From assembly GCF_003674065.1 (NCBI RefSeq), contig NZ_RDBE01000006.1, forward strand, positions 394,410 to 458,409: DNA of 64,000 nucleotides. The letters are read 5' to 3'. The stretch is from Nocardioides mangrovicus. Its GTDB lineage: Bacteria > Actinomycetota > Actinomycetes > Propionibacteriales > Nocardioidaceae. This document shows positions 34,618 through 43,267 of this stretch, one piece after another; the first letter of the stretch is position 1; the number at the start of each line of letters is the position of its first letter. A program made the position numbers and the translations under genes. The notes under the pieces were generated by a model, which ran no database searches, was not told where the DNA came from, and was given only the letters and a program-made list of their open reading frames with translations.

Positions 34618-35496
34618 GTGTACAACCGCAGCGAGGTGCGCGACTTCCTCACATCGCGCCGGGAACGACTGACGCCGGACGGGGCCGGCCTGACGTTCTA
34701 CGGTGGCAACCGCCGGGTCAAGGGCCTGCGCCGAGAAGAGGTCGCACTGCTGGCCGGGCTCAGCGTCGACTATTACGTCCGTCTGGAGCGGGGCAACCTG
34801 TCCGGCGCCTCCGACTCGGTGCTCGATGCGCTGGCACAGGCGCTGCAGCTCGACGACGCGGAGCGGGCGCATCTCTACGACTTGGCCCGAGCCGCGAGCT
34901 CCGCGGGTCGACGGGGATCGACGCCGCCGAGCCGGGTACGAGCCGCAACGCTGCGTGTCATCGACGCGATGGCGACGGTACCGGTCTACGTGCGCAACGG
35001 CCGCTTCGACATCTTGGCTGCCAACCAACTCGGAAGGGCCCTGTACGCCCCGGTGTTCGAGTCACCGCTGTTCGCCGAGCGCGGCCCGGTCAACTCGGCA
35101 CGGTTCTGCTTCCTCGACCCGGCTGCCGAGGACTTCTGGGTCGACTGGGACAAGGCGGCGGACGACTCGGTCGCCTTCATCCGATCCGAGGCGGGTCGGG
35201 CGCCGAACGACCGCGTGCTGACGCAGATGATCGGCGAGCTCAGCACCAGGAGCCAGGCCTTCGCCACCCGCTGGGCCCGGCACGACGTCAAGTTCCATCG
35301 CGCCGGCGTCAAACGGCTGCGACACCCGATCGTCGGCGAGCTGACCCTCCCGTACGAGGCGATGGACCTCAGCGCCGACACCGGTCTCAGACTGAACGTC
35401 TACACACCCGAGCCGGACTCGCCAGAGGCCGAAGCGCTTGCGCTGCTGGCGAGCTGGACGAGCTGGGAGCCCAGACTTAGGACGACTCGGGGCTGA
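34618..35496 (+). CDS. XRE family regulator with MmyB-like domain
   Basis: This 292-residue regulator has an N-terminal Cro/C1-type HTH (RREEVALLAGLSVDYYVRLERG, about residues 40-62). A C-terminal MmyB-like ligand domain follows (VYVRNGRFDILAANQLGRAL, then NSARFCFLDP and GELTLPYEAMDL). Such proteins are common local regulators of oxidoreductase genes in actinobacteria. GTG 34618 matches the usual N-terminus (xxNRSEVRDFLTSRRERL). There is little room for a leader, so a leaderless message is possible. It converges on ssrA with 52 bp between ends. Confidence 0.9.
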   Translation: MYNRSEVRDFLTSRRERLTPDGAGLTFYGGNRRVKGLRREEVALLAGLSVDYYVRLERGNLSGASDSVLDALAQALQLDDAERAHLYDLARAASSAGRRGSTPPSRVRAATLRVIDAMATVPVYVRNGRFDILAANQLGRALYAPVFESPLFAERGPVNSARFCFLDPAAEDFWVDWDKAADDSVAFIRSEAGRAPNDRVLTQMIGELSTRSQAFATRWARHDVKFHRAGVKRLRHPIVGELTLPYEAMDLSADTGLRLNVYTPEPDSPEAEALALLASWTSWEPRLRTTRG

Positions 35497-35548
35497 GCGG
35501 TGACGGTAGCCGCGGCGACACCCGGGGATGCCGCACGTGCGCGTTGCG

Positions 35549-35914
35549 TGGAGCTGGCGGGAATCGAACCCGCGTCCTCGAGCGCCGAACCAGGTCTTCT
35601 CCGGGTGCAGTTCGTGATGGCGGTTTCTCGGCTCCGGCACTCCCACGAACAGGTCGCCGACGAGCTCAGTCAGGAAAAAGTCCCGGTCACCCCTCCTGAC
35701 AGGGAGTGACCAGCAAGTCTCCTAAATGAGGCCAGGGTCCGGGACGGAGACGGATGCCCGGTCTGACCCTTCGATCACTGCTCAGGCAGCGAGAGCGAAG
35801 TCGTTGCGCTTAGAGTTGGCAACTGTGTGTTCCAGCGGTCGTTTACGAGATGACGCTGGCTCCTCGACCCGCTTCTCCTGGGACTAGCGTCCCCAGTCGA
35901 AACCAATCAGCCCC
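35549..35914 (-). ncRNA. ssrA: tmRNA (ssrA)
   Basis: This is the transfer-messenger RNA that rescues stalled ribosomes. On the minus strand the 5' end GGGGCTGATTGGTTTCGAC starts at 35914. The 3' end contains the T-arm GGTTCGATTCCCGCC and the acceptor strand CAGCTCC-A ending at 35549, which pairs with the 5' GGGGCTG. CCA is not encoded. The tag frame reads from the resume GCC at 35820 to TGA at 35784-35782 and encodes ANSKRNDFALAA, a normal actinobacterial degradation tag. Length is 366 nt, as expected. A TATGCT -10 candidate is at 35937-35932. smpB lies 8.3 kb away rather than next door. Confidence 0.95.
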
Positions 35915-35976
35915 TCTTGAGTTGTGCTGACAGCATAGCAATCGGTCGACGAGGTAGATGGGTGTCAACGGCCGAA

Positions 35977-35990
35977 GGTAGACTTCTACC
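35977..35990 (+). promoter_or_regulatory. Probable VapB operator over the vapBC promoter
   Basis: GGTAGA-CT-TCTACC is a perfect palindrome 1 bp before the vapB GTG. It overlaps a TAGACT -10 candidate (35979-35984) that would start transcription at the GTG itself. A further GGTAGA half-site lies at about 35953. The position suits autorepression by the VapBC complex. Confidence 0.6.
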
Positions 35991-35991
35991 C

Positions 35992-36261
35992 GTGGGACTG
36001 AACATCAAGTCCGAGCGGGTGCACCAGCTGGCGAAGGACGCCGCGGCGCGGACGGGCAAGACGCAGACCGGTGCGATCGAGGAGGCGTTGGAGATGCTGT
36101 TGCGCCGTCACGGCGCCGATCCGGAGCAGGTGGAGCTGGCGAGGCGTCGCGAGAGGATCGACGTGATCCTGGCGGAGATGCACGCCGAGGTCCCCGATCC
36201 GGACCGGGCGATCGAGACGACCGATGACCTCTACGACCCCGAGACCGGCCTGCCGGCGTGA
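35992..36261 (+). CDS. vapB: Type II antitoxin, VapB (PSK/Rv0623-like)
   Basis: The 89-residue antitoxin begins GLNIKSERVHQLAKDAAARTGKTQTGAIEEALEMLL, the ribbon-helix-helix-type DNA-binding region of the PSK transcription-factor/VapB family, followed by an acidic C-terminal tail (RAIETTDDLYDPETGLPA) that would occupy the toxin active site. GTG 35992 fits the family N-terminus and lies directly after the operator. The message may be leaderless. The stop overlaps vapC by 4 bp. It is divergent from ssrA, with only 77 bp between the two 5' ends. Confidence 0.9.
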   Translation: MGLNIKSERVHQLAKDAAARTGKTQTGAIEEALEMLLRRHGADPEQVELARRRERIDVILAEMHAEVPDPDRAIETTDDLYDPETGLPA

Positions 36262-36644
36262 TCGTCGACTCCTCGGCCATCGTGGCGATGGCGCGGGACG
36301 AACCCGAGTGCGATGTCTTCGCCGCAGCTCTGCTCGGCAGCCGCGCGCGCATGTCGGCGGCGTCTTTGGCGGAGTGCGGCATCGTGCTCGACGCTCAGGG
36401 ACCGGCCACCCGCCAGCGTCTCGACGAGCTCCTCGACGAGCTGCAGATCGACGTCGCACCGTTCACCGCCGAGCAGGCGCGGATCGCGCGCTTCGCCTAC
36501 CGGCGCTACGGCAAGGGCTCGGGGTCACCGGCTCGACTGAACCTCGGCGACTGCTTCTCCTACGCCCTCGCCTCGGTGGCCGGAGAACCCCTGCTGTTCA
36601 AGGGCGAGAACTTCACCCACACCGACGTCCTGCCGGCGCTATAG
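36258..36644 (+). CDS. vapC: VapC PIN-domain ribonuclease toxin
   Basis: This 128-residue PIN-domain toxin is predicted to cleave RNA (often tRNA) when free of VapB. The acidic active-site residues are visible: Asp in IVDSSAIVAM (residue 4), Glu in SAASLAECGIV (about 38), Asp in LNLGDCFSYALA (about 97) and the distal GENFTHTDV. It overlaps vapB by 4 bp (GTGA) and its 3' end overlaps ugd on the other strand by 6 bp. All catalytic positions are intact, so the module looks functional. Confidence 0.93.
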   Translation: MIVDSSAIVAMARDEPECDVFAAALLGSRARMSAASLAECGIVLDAQGPATRQRLDELLDELQIDVAPFTAEQARIARFAYRRYGKGSGSPARLNLGDCFSYALASVAGEPLLFKGENFTHTDVLPAL

Positions 36645-37943
36645 CGAGCGGCGACCCAGCGCCCGGTGGGTCCAGCCCTCGCGGGTCCACAGCTCGCGGT
36701 CGAGCTTGTTGCGCCCGTCGACGATGTGACGCTGCCGGACGACGGCCGAGAGCGTCGAGGGGTGCATCGTGACGAACTCCTCCCACTCGGTCAGGTGCAG
36801 CACGACGTCGGCATCGGTGGCCGCCTCCACGGCACTGGCGGCGTAGGCCAGCGTCGCGTAGTCGCGGCGGGCGTTGTCCATCGCATGGGGGTCGTAGACG
36901 CGCACGGCGGCGCCGGCGCGCTGGCAGGCCAGGGCGACGTCGAGGGCCGGGGAGTCGCGGATGTCGTCGGAGTCCGGCTTGAAGGCCGCACCGAGGACGG
37001 CCACGCGCTGGCCGGCCAGCGACCCGCCGCACATCTCGCGGGCCAGGTCGACGGTGCGGGCTCGGCGGCGCACGTTGATGTCGTCGATGGACTTCAAGAA
37101 GGTCAGCGCCTGATCGATGCCGAGCTCGCCGGCGCGGGCCATGAAGGCGCGGATGTCCTTGGGCAGACAACCGCCGCCGAAGCCCAGCCCGGCGGAGAGG
37201 AAGCGGCGGCCGATCCGCTCATCGTGGCCGATGGCGTCGGCGAGCAGGGTGACGTCGGCGTCGACGGCCTCGCAGACCTCGGCCATCGCGTTGATGAAGG
37301 AGATCTTGGTGGCCAAGAAGGCGTTGGCGGCGACCTTGACCAGCTCGGCGGTGGCGTAGTCCATGCTCACCACCGGGGTGCCGGCCTCGACCAGCGAGGC
37401 GTACACCTCCAACAGCGTCTTCTCCGCGCGCTCGGAGGTGGCCCCGACGACGATGCGGTCGGGGCGCAGCGTGTCGTCCACGGCGAACCCCTCGCGCAGG
37501 AACTCGGGGTTCCAGACCAGGTCGGCGTCGACGGCCTCCACCCGCTCGGCCAGACCCGCCGCCGTACCGACCGGCACCGTGGACTTGCCCACCACTAGGG
37601 CCCCGGCCCGCAGCTCGGGCAACAGGGCGGCGATGGCGGCCTCGACGTAGGTGAGATCGGCGGCCTTCTCCCCCGGCTTCTGCGGGGTGCCGACGCACAG
37701 GAAGTGCACGTCGGCGCTCGCGCCCACGTCGGTGACGTCGGTGGTGAACCGAAGCCGCCCGGAGGCCAGGCCCTCGCGCAGCAGCTCGGGCAGGCCGGGC
37801 TCGTGGAAGGGGACCTCGCCCCTGGACAGGCTGGCGACCTTGTCGGCGTCGACGTCGAGGCCGACCACGTCGTGGCCGAGGGCGACCATCGCGGCCGCGT
37901 GGGTGGCACCGAGGTAGCCGGTGCCGATGACGGAGAGCTTCAT
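36639..37943 (-). CDS. ugd: UDP-glucose 6-dehydrogenase
   Basis: This NAD-dependent enzyme oxidises UDP-glucose to UDP-glucuronate. The 434-residue protein has the Rossmann start MKLSVIGTGYLGATHAAAMV, the UDP-sugar region VWNPEFLREGFAVDD and the catalytic Cys in GFGGGCLPKDIRAF (about residue 262). The C-terminal domain contains VLGAAFKPDSDDIRDSPALD. ATG 37943 has AAGGAG 8 nt upstream. It is the last of a minus-strand run with GH26-like, GT2 and acyltransferase genes, so its product probably feeds the adjacent polysaccharide synthase. Confidence 0.95.
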   Translation of the reverse strand: MKLSVIGTGYLGATHAAAMVALGHDVVGLDVDADKVASLSRGEVPFHEPGLPELLREGLASGRLRFTTDVTDVGASADVHFLCVGTPQKPGEKAADLTYVEAAIAALLPELRAGALVVGKSTVPVGTAAGLAERVEAVDADLVWNPEFLREGFAVDDTLRPDRIVVGATSERAEKTLLEVYASLVEAGTPVVSMDYATAELVKVAANAFLATKISFINAMAEVCEAVDADVTLLADAIGHDERIGRRFLSAGLGFGGGCLPKDIRAFMARAGELGIDQALTFLKSIDDINVRRRARTVDLAREMCGGSLAGQRVAVLGAAFKPDSDDIRDSPALDVALACQRAGAAVRVYDPHAMDNARRDYATLAYAASAVEAATDADVVLHLTEWEEFVTMHPSTLSAVVRQRHIVDGRNKLDRELWTREGWTHRALGRRSL

Positions 37944-37993
37944 GGGGGTACTCCTTCGGTTCGGGTGAGTGCGGGAGGTGGTGCGAGGCAGGG

Positions 37994-39535
37994 TCAGGAG
38001 TCGGGGTCGACGCCGGCGGCGAACGCCTCAGCGGCGACGCCGGCGGAGAAGGCGGCGAGCGCGTCGGCGGACGAGCTGACCCGCCAGTCGTTGGTCACCC
38101 CCTCGGCGGTGGCGACGTTGTTGAACCACAAGAAGCCGACGATGCGGCTGTCGGCGGCGAACGTGCTGAGCACGTTGGCGGTCCAGGCGGCCTTCAGGGC
38201 GGTCTGGTCGGCGCCGTTGTCGGTCTGGATGGCGGCGGTCTCAGCGAAGAAGATCGGCTTGTCGGTCAGCGCCTCGAGCTGGTTGACGGTCTGGCCGAAC
38301 GAGGCCGCGTAGCTCGCGCCGACGCTGGCGCGACGCAGGTAGACGGAGGCGCCCACCCAGTCCACGTAGGCGTCGCCGGGGTAGTCGTCGGCGATGGAGC
38401 TGATGCCGTTGGTGCTGCTCGGCACGAGATTGTCGACCCGCGAGGGCGACCACAACCAGATGACGTCGTCGTTGGCGCCGACGCTCTGGAAGATCGACCA
38501 CACGTGGCGCCAGGCGGCGACGTACTTGGCCGGGGTGTTGTTGTACGACGTCATGCCCGCGGCCCACGGGTAGGAGGTGCTGTTCATCTCGTGGGCGAAC
38601 CGGATGGTCACCGGGAGGTTGGTACGGACGACGTCGCCGGCGTAGCGGGTCAGGTAGCTGTCCCAGCTGCCGTTGAGGATCGAGGTCAGGCTGTAGCTCT
38701 TGGTGGAGTCCGCGCCGGTCGGCATCAGCGTGATGACCGGCAGGGCGCCGGCTTTCCAGGCCTTCGTCACCAGGTCGCCGCGGTAGGCGGTGTCGAAGTT
38801 CTGGAACCAGCCGACCGAGCTGGGCGCCTTCCCGGCCTGCTTGGCCAACGAGGTGAACATGGCGCTGTCGCCGGGCAACCCGTTCTGGGAGTAGCCGAAG
38901 TAGTCCTGGCTCGGGTTGACCAGTGCCGCCTTCGCGGCGGCGCTCGGGGTGGGCGGCACGTACGCCCCCACGGGCGTGGAGGCCGCCCGGCTGGGGTCGT
39001 CGGGCAGGGCCGAGCAGGCCAGTCCGTCGCCGTCGTAGGGGCCGACCTTGCCGTCGAGGCCGTAGGGGTCGGACAGGTTCTGCACGTACACGGCCTGCGC
39101 GTCCTGCTGGTAGGTGAAGGAGGAGCAGGAGATCTTCTTGGCCGTGTTGCTCTTCACGATCGAGGCGTGCGCCGCGGTGTGGGTCGGCGTCGCCGAGGCG
39201 GTGGCCGACGTCGAGGCCGAGGACGTCGGCGAGGCGCTCACCGTGGCAGCTCGGGCGGCGACGGCAGCCTTGGTGGTCGGCTTCGCGCTCGGTGTCGCCG
39301 ACGGGCTGGCCGCGCCGGCACCGAGGTCGGCCACACCGGCCTTGTCGAGGGCCGCCGACACCCCCGAGGTGACCTGCTTGCGGGTTCCGGCGGCGATCGG
39401 CGACATGTAGAGCGCGGCGCACATCGAGACGATCGAGAGGCAGATGAGGGTCAGGTTGAGGCGCGAGAGCCGCGGCATGCCGTCGGAGACCTCGGCCTCG
39501 GCGGCGTCGGCCTTCTGGTCAGAAGAGCTGAGCAT
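37994..39535 (-). CDS. Membrane-anchored GH26-like glycoside hydrolase with Excalibur-like motif
   Basis: This 513-residue protein has a short cytoplasmic tail, a signal anchor at about residues 26-50, then a Ser/Thr/Ala-rich spacer (about 70-125). A segment like the Excalibur calcium-binding motif follows: SCSSFTYQQDAQAVYV with DPYGLDG and YDGDGLACSALP (about 135-180). The C-terminal 300 residues look like a family 26 glycanase: TIRFAHEMNSTSYPW (acid/base Glu), VIWLWSPSR, YPGDAYVDWVGASVY and KPIFFAETAA (nucleophile Glu). It would act outside the membrane on a glycan. ATG 39535 overlaps the GT2 gene by 17 bp and has GGAG, so hydrolase and synthase are coupled. Confidence 0.82.
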   Translation of the reverse strand: MLSSSDQKADAAEAEVSDGMPRLSRLNLTLICLSIVSMCAALYMSPIAAGTRKQVTSGVSAALDKAGVADLGAGAASPSATPSAKPTTKAAVAARAATVSASPTSSASTSATASATPTHTAAHASIVKSNTAKKISCSSFTYQQDAQAVYVQNLSDPYGLDGKVGPYDGDGLACSALPDDPSRAASTPVGAYVPPTPSAAAKAALVNPSQDYFGYSQNGLPGDSAMFTSLAKQAGKAPSSVGWFQNFDTAYRGDLVTKAWKAGALPVITLMPTGADSTKSYSLTSILNGSWDSYLTRYAGDVVRTNLPVTIRFAHEMNSTSYPWAAGMTSYNNTPAKYVAAWRHVWSIFQSVGANDDVIWLWSPSRVDNLVPSSTNGISSIADDYPGDAYVDWVGASVYLRRASVGASYAASFGQTVNQLEALTDKPIFFAETAAIQTDNGADQTALKAAWTANVLSTFAADSRIVGFLWFNNVATAEGVTNDWRVSSSADALAAFSAGVAAEAFAAGVDPDS

Positions 39536-40913
39536 CGAACATCACTCCCAAGGTCACGAGCGCGGTGGCGATCAGGTACGGGACGAGCGCGCGGGGGTCG
39601 CCGGTCCGGGGTGCCCCGCCGGCCACCACGGCCGAGCCGTCGGCGCCGGTCGAGCGGTCGTCGGTGTCGACGGAGTACGCGGCGGTGCGGGTGCCCCAGC
39701 CGCCGACGTGGCCGAGCCGGAGGAACCCGTAGGCCCGCAACGGCATCAAGAACAACGTGCTGAAGACGATGTAGAGCGGCATCCACAGCAGGTCGCTGGG
39801 TTTGTCCTCGATATGGCGCAGCTGGCGCAGCGTCATCGACAGCGTGGAGAGCAGCACCGTGAACGCGATGATCGCGGGCAGCATCCACGAGCGCGAGGGC
39901 ATGTGCAGCAGCCCGGCGTAGAGGTTCTCCCCCGTGCCCAGTCCGAGCCGGATGGCCCAGGCCGTGATGACCGTGATGAGCAGGAAGGGCATCACGATGT
40001 CGCAGACGAAGAAGAACGCGAGCACCCGGGCCCGACGGCTCATCCAGGGCAGCATCCGCAGCGTGTTGTACTGGCTGCCGCGGGCCCACCGCAGCTGCTG
40101 CTTCATCATCTTCCACACCCGGGTGGGCGCGTCGGTGTAGACGAGGCTGGTGGCCTGGTAGACGGTGCGGAAGCCGCGCTTGAGGGCGAGGTTGGTCAGC
40201 GTCCGGTCGTCGGAGACCTCGAGGAAGATGCCGAGGAACCGCGCGGTCATGAACTCCTCCATGGAGTCCTCGAGCACGTCGCGCCGGAAGGCGATGGTGC
40301 GCCCGGGCAGGCAGCCGACGGTGCCGAGCACGCTCTGGGCCGGCATCGAGTACAGCGCCCGGGTGTTCTCCAGCCAGTCGGCCCAGCGGGTGAGGAAGCA
40401 GCGCTCGGGCTCGAGGATCCGCTGCCGGGTGGTGACGCCGCCGACGTCGGGCTCGGCGAACGGCTTGACCAGCTCGCGCAGCGTGTGCGGTGTCCACACG
40501 GTGTCGGAGTCGACCAGCACCACGACATCGCCCCGGGTAGCCTCGACGCCCACCCGCACGGCGTTGCGCTTGCCGGCCACCGGCGTCCACGTCCACCGCA
40601 CGGCGGGCGCGAACTCCTCGCACACCTCCTGCAGCGCGACGTTGACGGGGCCGTTGATCACGACGACCGTCTCGTCGGGCCGCTGCTCGGTGATCCGGCG
40701 CAGCACGTCGCGGAACAGCTCCAGCGGCTCGTCGACGACGGGGATCACGACGCTGGTGGACACCGTGTACGCCCGGCGCCAGGGCCGGTAGCGCCGCGAG
40801 AGCATCACCTTGACCCACCAGACCAGCCAGGTGAGGACCACGAAGATCGAGAACAGGTAGAGGTGCGCGTGCTGGGTGATGGTGTGCCGTAGCTCGAGGA
40901 TGGCGATGAACAT
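39519..40913 (-). CDS. Hyaluronan-synthase/NodC-like family 2 glycosyltransferase
   Basis: This 464-residue processive membrane glycosyltransferase has an N-terminal TM (about 18-38) and the GT2 catalytic core: TSVVIPVVDEP, VVVLVDSDTVWTP (DxD-type), GRTIAFRRDVLED, VSDDRTLTNLALKRG (like the GDDRHLTN segment of hyaluronan synthases) and QQLRWARGSQ (QxxRW). Four to five C-terminal TM segments probably form the export channel. With ugd downstream, UDP-glucuronate is a likely substrate. ATG 40913 overlaps the acyltransferase stop by one base (TGATG). Confidence 0.88.
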   Translation of the reverse strand: MFIAILELRHTITQHAHLYLFSIFVVLTWLVWWVKVMLSRRYRPWRRAYTVSTSVVIPVVDEPLELFRDVLRRITEQRPDETVVVINGPVNVALQEVCEEFAPAVRWTWTPVAGKRNAVRVGVEATRGDVVVLVDSDTVWTPHTLRELVKPFAEPDVGGVTTRQRILEPERCFLTRWADWLENTRALYSMPAQSVLGTVGCLPGRTIAFRRDVLEDSMEEFMTARFLGIFLEVSDDRTLTNLALKRGFRTVYQATSLVYTDAPTRVWKMMKQQLRWARGSQYNTLRMLPWMSRRARVLAFFFVCDIVMPFLLITVITAWAIRLGLGTGENLYAGLLHMPSRSWMLPAIIAFTVLLSTLSMTLRQLRHIEDKPSDLLWMPLYIVFSTLFLMPLRAYGFLRLGHVGGWGTRTAAYSVDTDDRSTGADGSAVVAGGAPRTGDPRALVPYLIATALVTLGVMFDAQLF

Positions 40914-43066
40914 CAGCGGCTCTCCTTCGCGGCCCGCAGGACCGGTCGCAGCGCCGGTGCGAGCCAGCGGCTGTAGGGGACAGTCATGTGCGAGTCGTTG
41001 CGGTAGACCAGGACGTTGCCGACGACGGCCGGGCACTCGGTGCTCGTGCAGAACCAGTCGGCCGGATCCGTCTGGGCCACCCCGGCCTTGCGCAGCGCCG
41101 GCGCCAGGGCCGCGTGCCGGGCGGGGTAGGTGTAGGCCTTCGAGCGCTCGAAGTCGCAGTGGCCGACGTCGTCGAGGTGGCTCGCGACGCAGGTCGGCAG
41201 GTCGGTGCCCGGGATCGGGATGTCTTGCAGATAGTGGACCTTCACCACACCGCCGGCCTGCAGCGCGTCGATCGTGCGCAGCGTCGCGTCGGCGAACGCG
41301 GAGGGGCTCACCGAGGACGAGGCGACGTTCTCCGACTGGCTCATCAGCACCAGCGCCGGTTGCAGCGCGCGGATCCGAGAGATGGTCTGGGCCCGCCAGG
41401 TGTCGCACTCGGTGTACGTGCGGTTCAACGACGGGTTCTGCACGGTCAGCGCCGCGGCGGGACAGGCGGCCTTGGTCCAGCTGACCACCCGCCAGTGCAT
41501 CCGCCGGCCGAGCTGGTCCAGCGCCGGCTGCCACTGCTCCATGTGGGAGTCGCCGAAGAGCACGACGGTGCGGTGCGCGGTGGTGTCGCCGTAGACGCAC
41601 GAGCCCTGCTGCACCTGGGTGAAGCCGGCGTGGCAGCCGTCGTGCGAGGTCGGCGGCAGGCTGGCCGAGGCGTCGGCCGGCTTCGGCGTGAGGTTGGCCG
41701 GGGCGGCCTCGATGCGTAGGCCCGCCTTCAGCTGCCGCTCGATCACGGCGTCGATGCCGTGGGCGCTGCTGCTCGTCGTGCCCAGCACCGTGAGGTTCTG
41801 GTCGGCACCGGTGCCCACCAGCCGCGGACCCCACAGCACCGCCGCGCCGCAGGCCGCCACCACGGTGCCGCTCAGCGCGAACGCGGTGGCGAACCAGCGC
41901 CAGTCGGGCATGCGCAGGTTGCGGGCCGGCTCCTCGACGGCGAAGAAGCTGACCAGCGCGGCCACCAGCGAGAGCCACACGACGGCGCCGCGCTCGACGG
42001 CGTCGAGCCGGTGGCCCAGAACGTCGGGGGCCAGTACCAGCATCGGCCAGTGCCACAGGTACCAGGCGTAGGAGATCCGGCCGAGGCACTGCATGAGCGG
42101 CTCGCCGAGCACCCGCTCGGCCGAGGTGCGCTCACCGCACCCGGCGGCCACGACCAGCGCGGCGCCGCCCACCGGCAGCCACGCCGCGTAGCCGGGGAAC
42201 GCGGTGGCGTCGGTGTAGCGCACCGCGCTCAGCACGATCATCGCGATCCCGCCCCAGGCACCGATCGCCGCCAGCCGGCGCGGCAGCCGCGCCAGGGCGG
42301 GTGCGGCCAACGCGACGAGGGCGCCGAGCGCGAGCTCCCAGGCGCGGGTGTGCAGCGAGAAGTACGCCCAGGGCGCCGAGGCGCGCGTGACCACCACGGC
42401 GTACGCCGAGGACACCGCGACGACCGCGACCACGAGCACGATCAGCGCCGCCCGGCCACGGCGCGAGCCCAGCACGAGCGCCAGGGCCACGACGATCGGC
42501 CACACCACGTAGAACTGCTCCTCCACCGCCAGCGACCAGAAGTGCTGCAGCGGAGAGGCGGCGGTGCCCACGTGCTGGTAGTCGGTGCCCAGCGCGGCCA
42601 GCCGGTAGTTGAGCCCGTAGAACGTGGTGAACGCGGCGTCGGTGACGATCGAGCGCAGCTGCAGGGCCGGCGCCCAGATCCGGGCCGCGAGCACGGTGGC
42701 CAGCACGACGACCACTGCGGCCGGCAGCAGCCGCCGGATGCGGTGGGAGTAGAACACCGGCAGCGCGCGGATGCCCTGCTGGGCGACGGCGGCCACCAGC
42801 TGCCGGGTGATGAGGAAGCCTGAGATGACGAAGAAGACGTCGACGCCCACGTAGCCGCCGGGCAGCCCGAGGCCGGCGTGGTAGACCACGACGCTGACGA
42901 CGGCGATCGCCCGCAGGCCCTCGATGTCGGGTCGGAACCGGCGCGGCACCGGGCGCGGTGCGCGCCGTGAGCGCGACGGCTCGTGGGCGGGCGGTGCCGG
43001 TGGGTCGGTGGCGGGCCGCGCCGGTGGGGCTGTGCGGACAGGCGGGGACGGCGGAGCGATCGTCAA
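40913..43066 (-). CDS. OafA/YrhL-type acyltransferase with SGNH domain
   Basis: The 717-residue protein has a Pro/Arg-rich cytoplasmic start of about 40 residues. The membrane acyltransferase-3 domain follows (FRPDIEGLRAIAVVSVVVYHAG, VGVDVFFVISGFLI; about ten TM to residue 400) and then an extracytoplasmic SGNH domain with block I LFGDSHMEQWQP and the final NDSHMTVPYSRWL (His). It should transfer an acyl group, usually acetyl, across the membrane to a surface glycan. The TTG start at 43066 has GGGAG 6 nt upstream. It heads the polysaccharide run acyltransferase - GT2 - GH26 - ugd. The 201 bp upstream (43067-43267) hold no gene I can see. Confidence 0.9.
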   Translation of the reverse strand: MTIAPPSPPVRTAPPARPATDPPAPPAHEPSRSRRAPRPVPRRFRPDIEGLRAIAVVSVVVYHAGLGLPGGYVGVDVFFVISGFLITRQLVAAVAQQGIRALPVFYSHRIRRLLPAAVVVVLATVLAARIWAPALQLRSIVTDAAFTTFYGLNYRLAALGTDYQHVGTAASPLQHFWSLAVEEQFYVVWPIVVALALVLGSRRGRAALIVLVVAVVAVSSAYAVVVTRASAPWAYFSLHTRAWELALGALVALAAPALARLPRRLAAIGAWGGIAMIVLSAVRYTDATAFPGYAAWLPVGGAALVVAAGCGERTSAERVLGEPLMQCLGRISYAWYLWHWPMLVLAPDVLGHRLDAVERGAVVWLSLVAALVSFFAVEEPARNLRMPDWRWFATAFALSGTVVAACGAAVLWGPRLVGTGADQNLTVLGTTSSSAHGIDAVIERQLKAGLRIEAAPANLTPKPADASASLPPTSHDGCHAGFTQVQQGSCVYGDTTAHRTVVLFGDSHMEQWQPALDQLGRRMHWRVVSWTKAACPAAALTVQNPSLNRTYTECDTWRAQTISRIRALQPALVLMSQSENVASSSVSPSAFADATLRTIDALQAGGVVKVHYLQDIPIPGTDLPTCVASHLDDVGHCDFERSKAYTYPARHAALAPALRKAGVAQTDPADWFCTSTECPAVVGNVLVYRNDSHMTVPYSRWLAPALRPVLRAAKESR

Positions 43067-43267
43067 CGTGACTCCCGTCGGGGGCAGGAGGAGCGCGAGG
43101 CGGGCGGTGAGCTGTGCGGCTTCGACGTCGACGTCGGCGGCCGGTTGGAACGCTCAAAACGTACGAATCATCTGATACCCCTACATCACGGACAGATGAG
43201 GGGCTTGTGTCGTACCGACCCGTAGGACAGGTGTACGTGACGGGCCGATGTCGGCTCGTCCCACCGG

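Noticed and set aside
35497-35548. Phage-type attachment site with integrase at ssrA
   Set aside because: No recombinase gene and no second copy of the ssrA 3' end are seen in the window.
35549-35570. tRNA gene suggested by the T-arm GAATCGAACC (reverse)
   Set aside because: It is the T-arm of tmRNA; no anticodon stem or D-arm follows.
35500-35709. Short plus-strand protein frame at the ssrA position
   Set aside because: The sequence folds as tmRNA on the minus strand with matching 5' and 3' ends and a tag frame; the apparent protein is an artefact.
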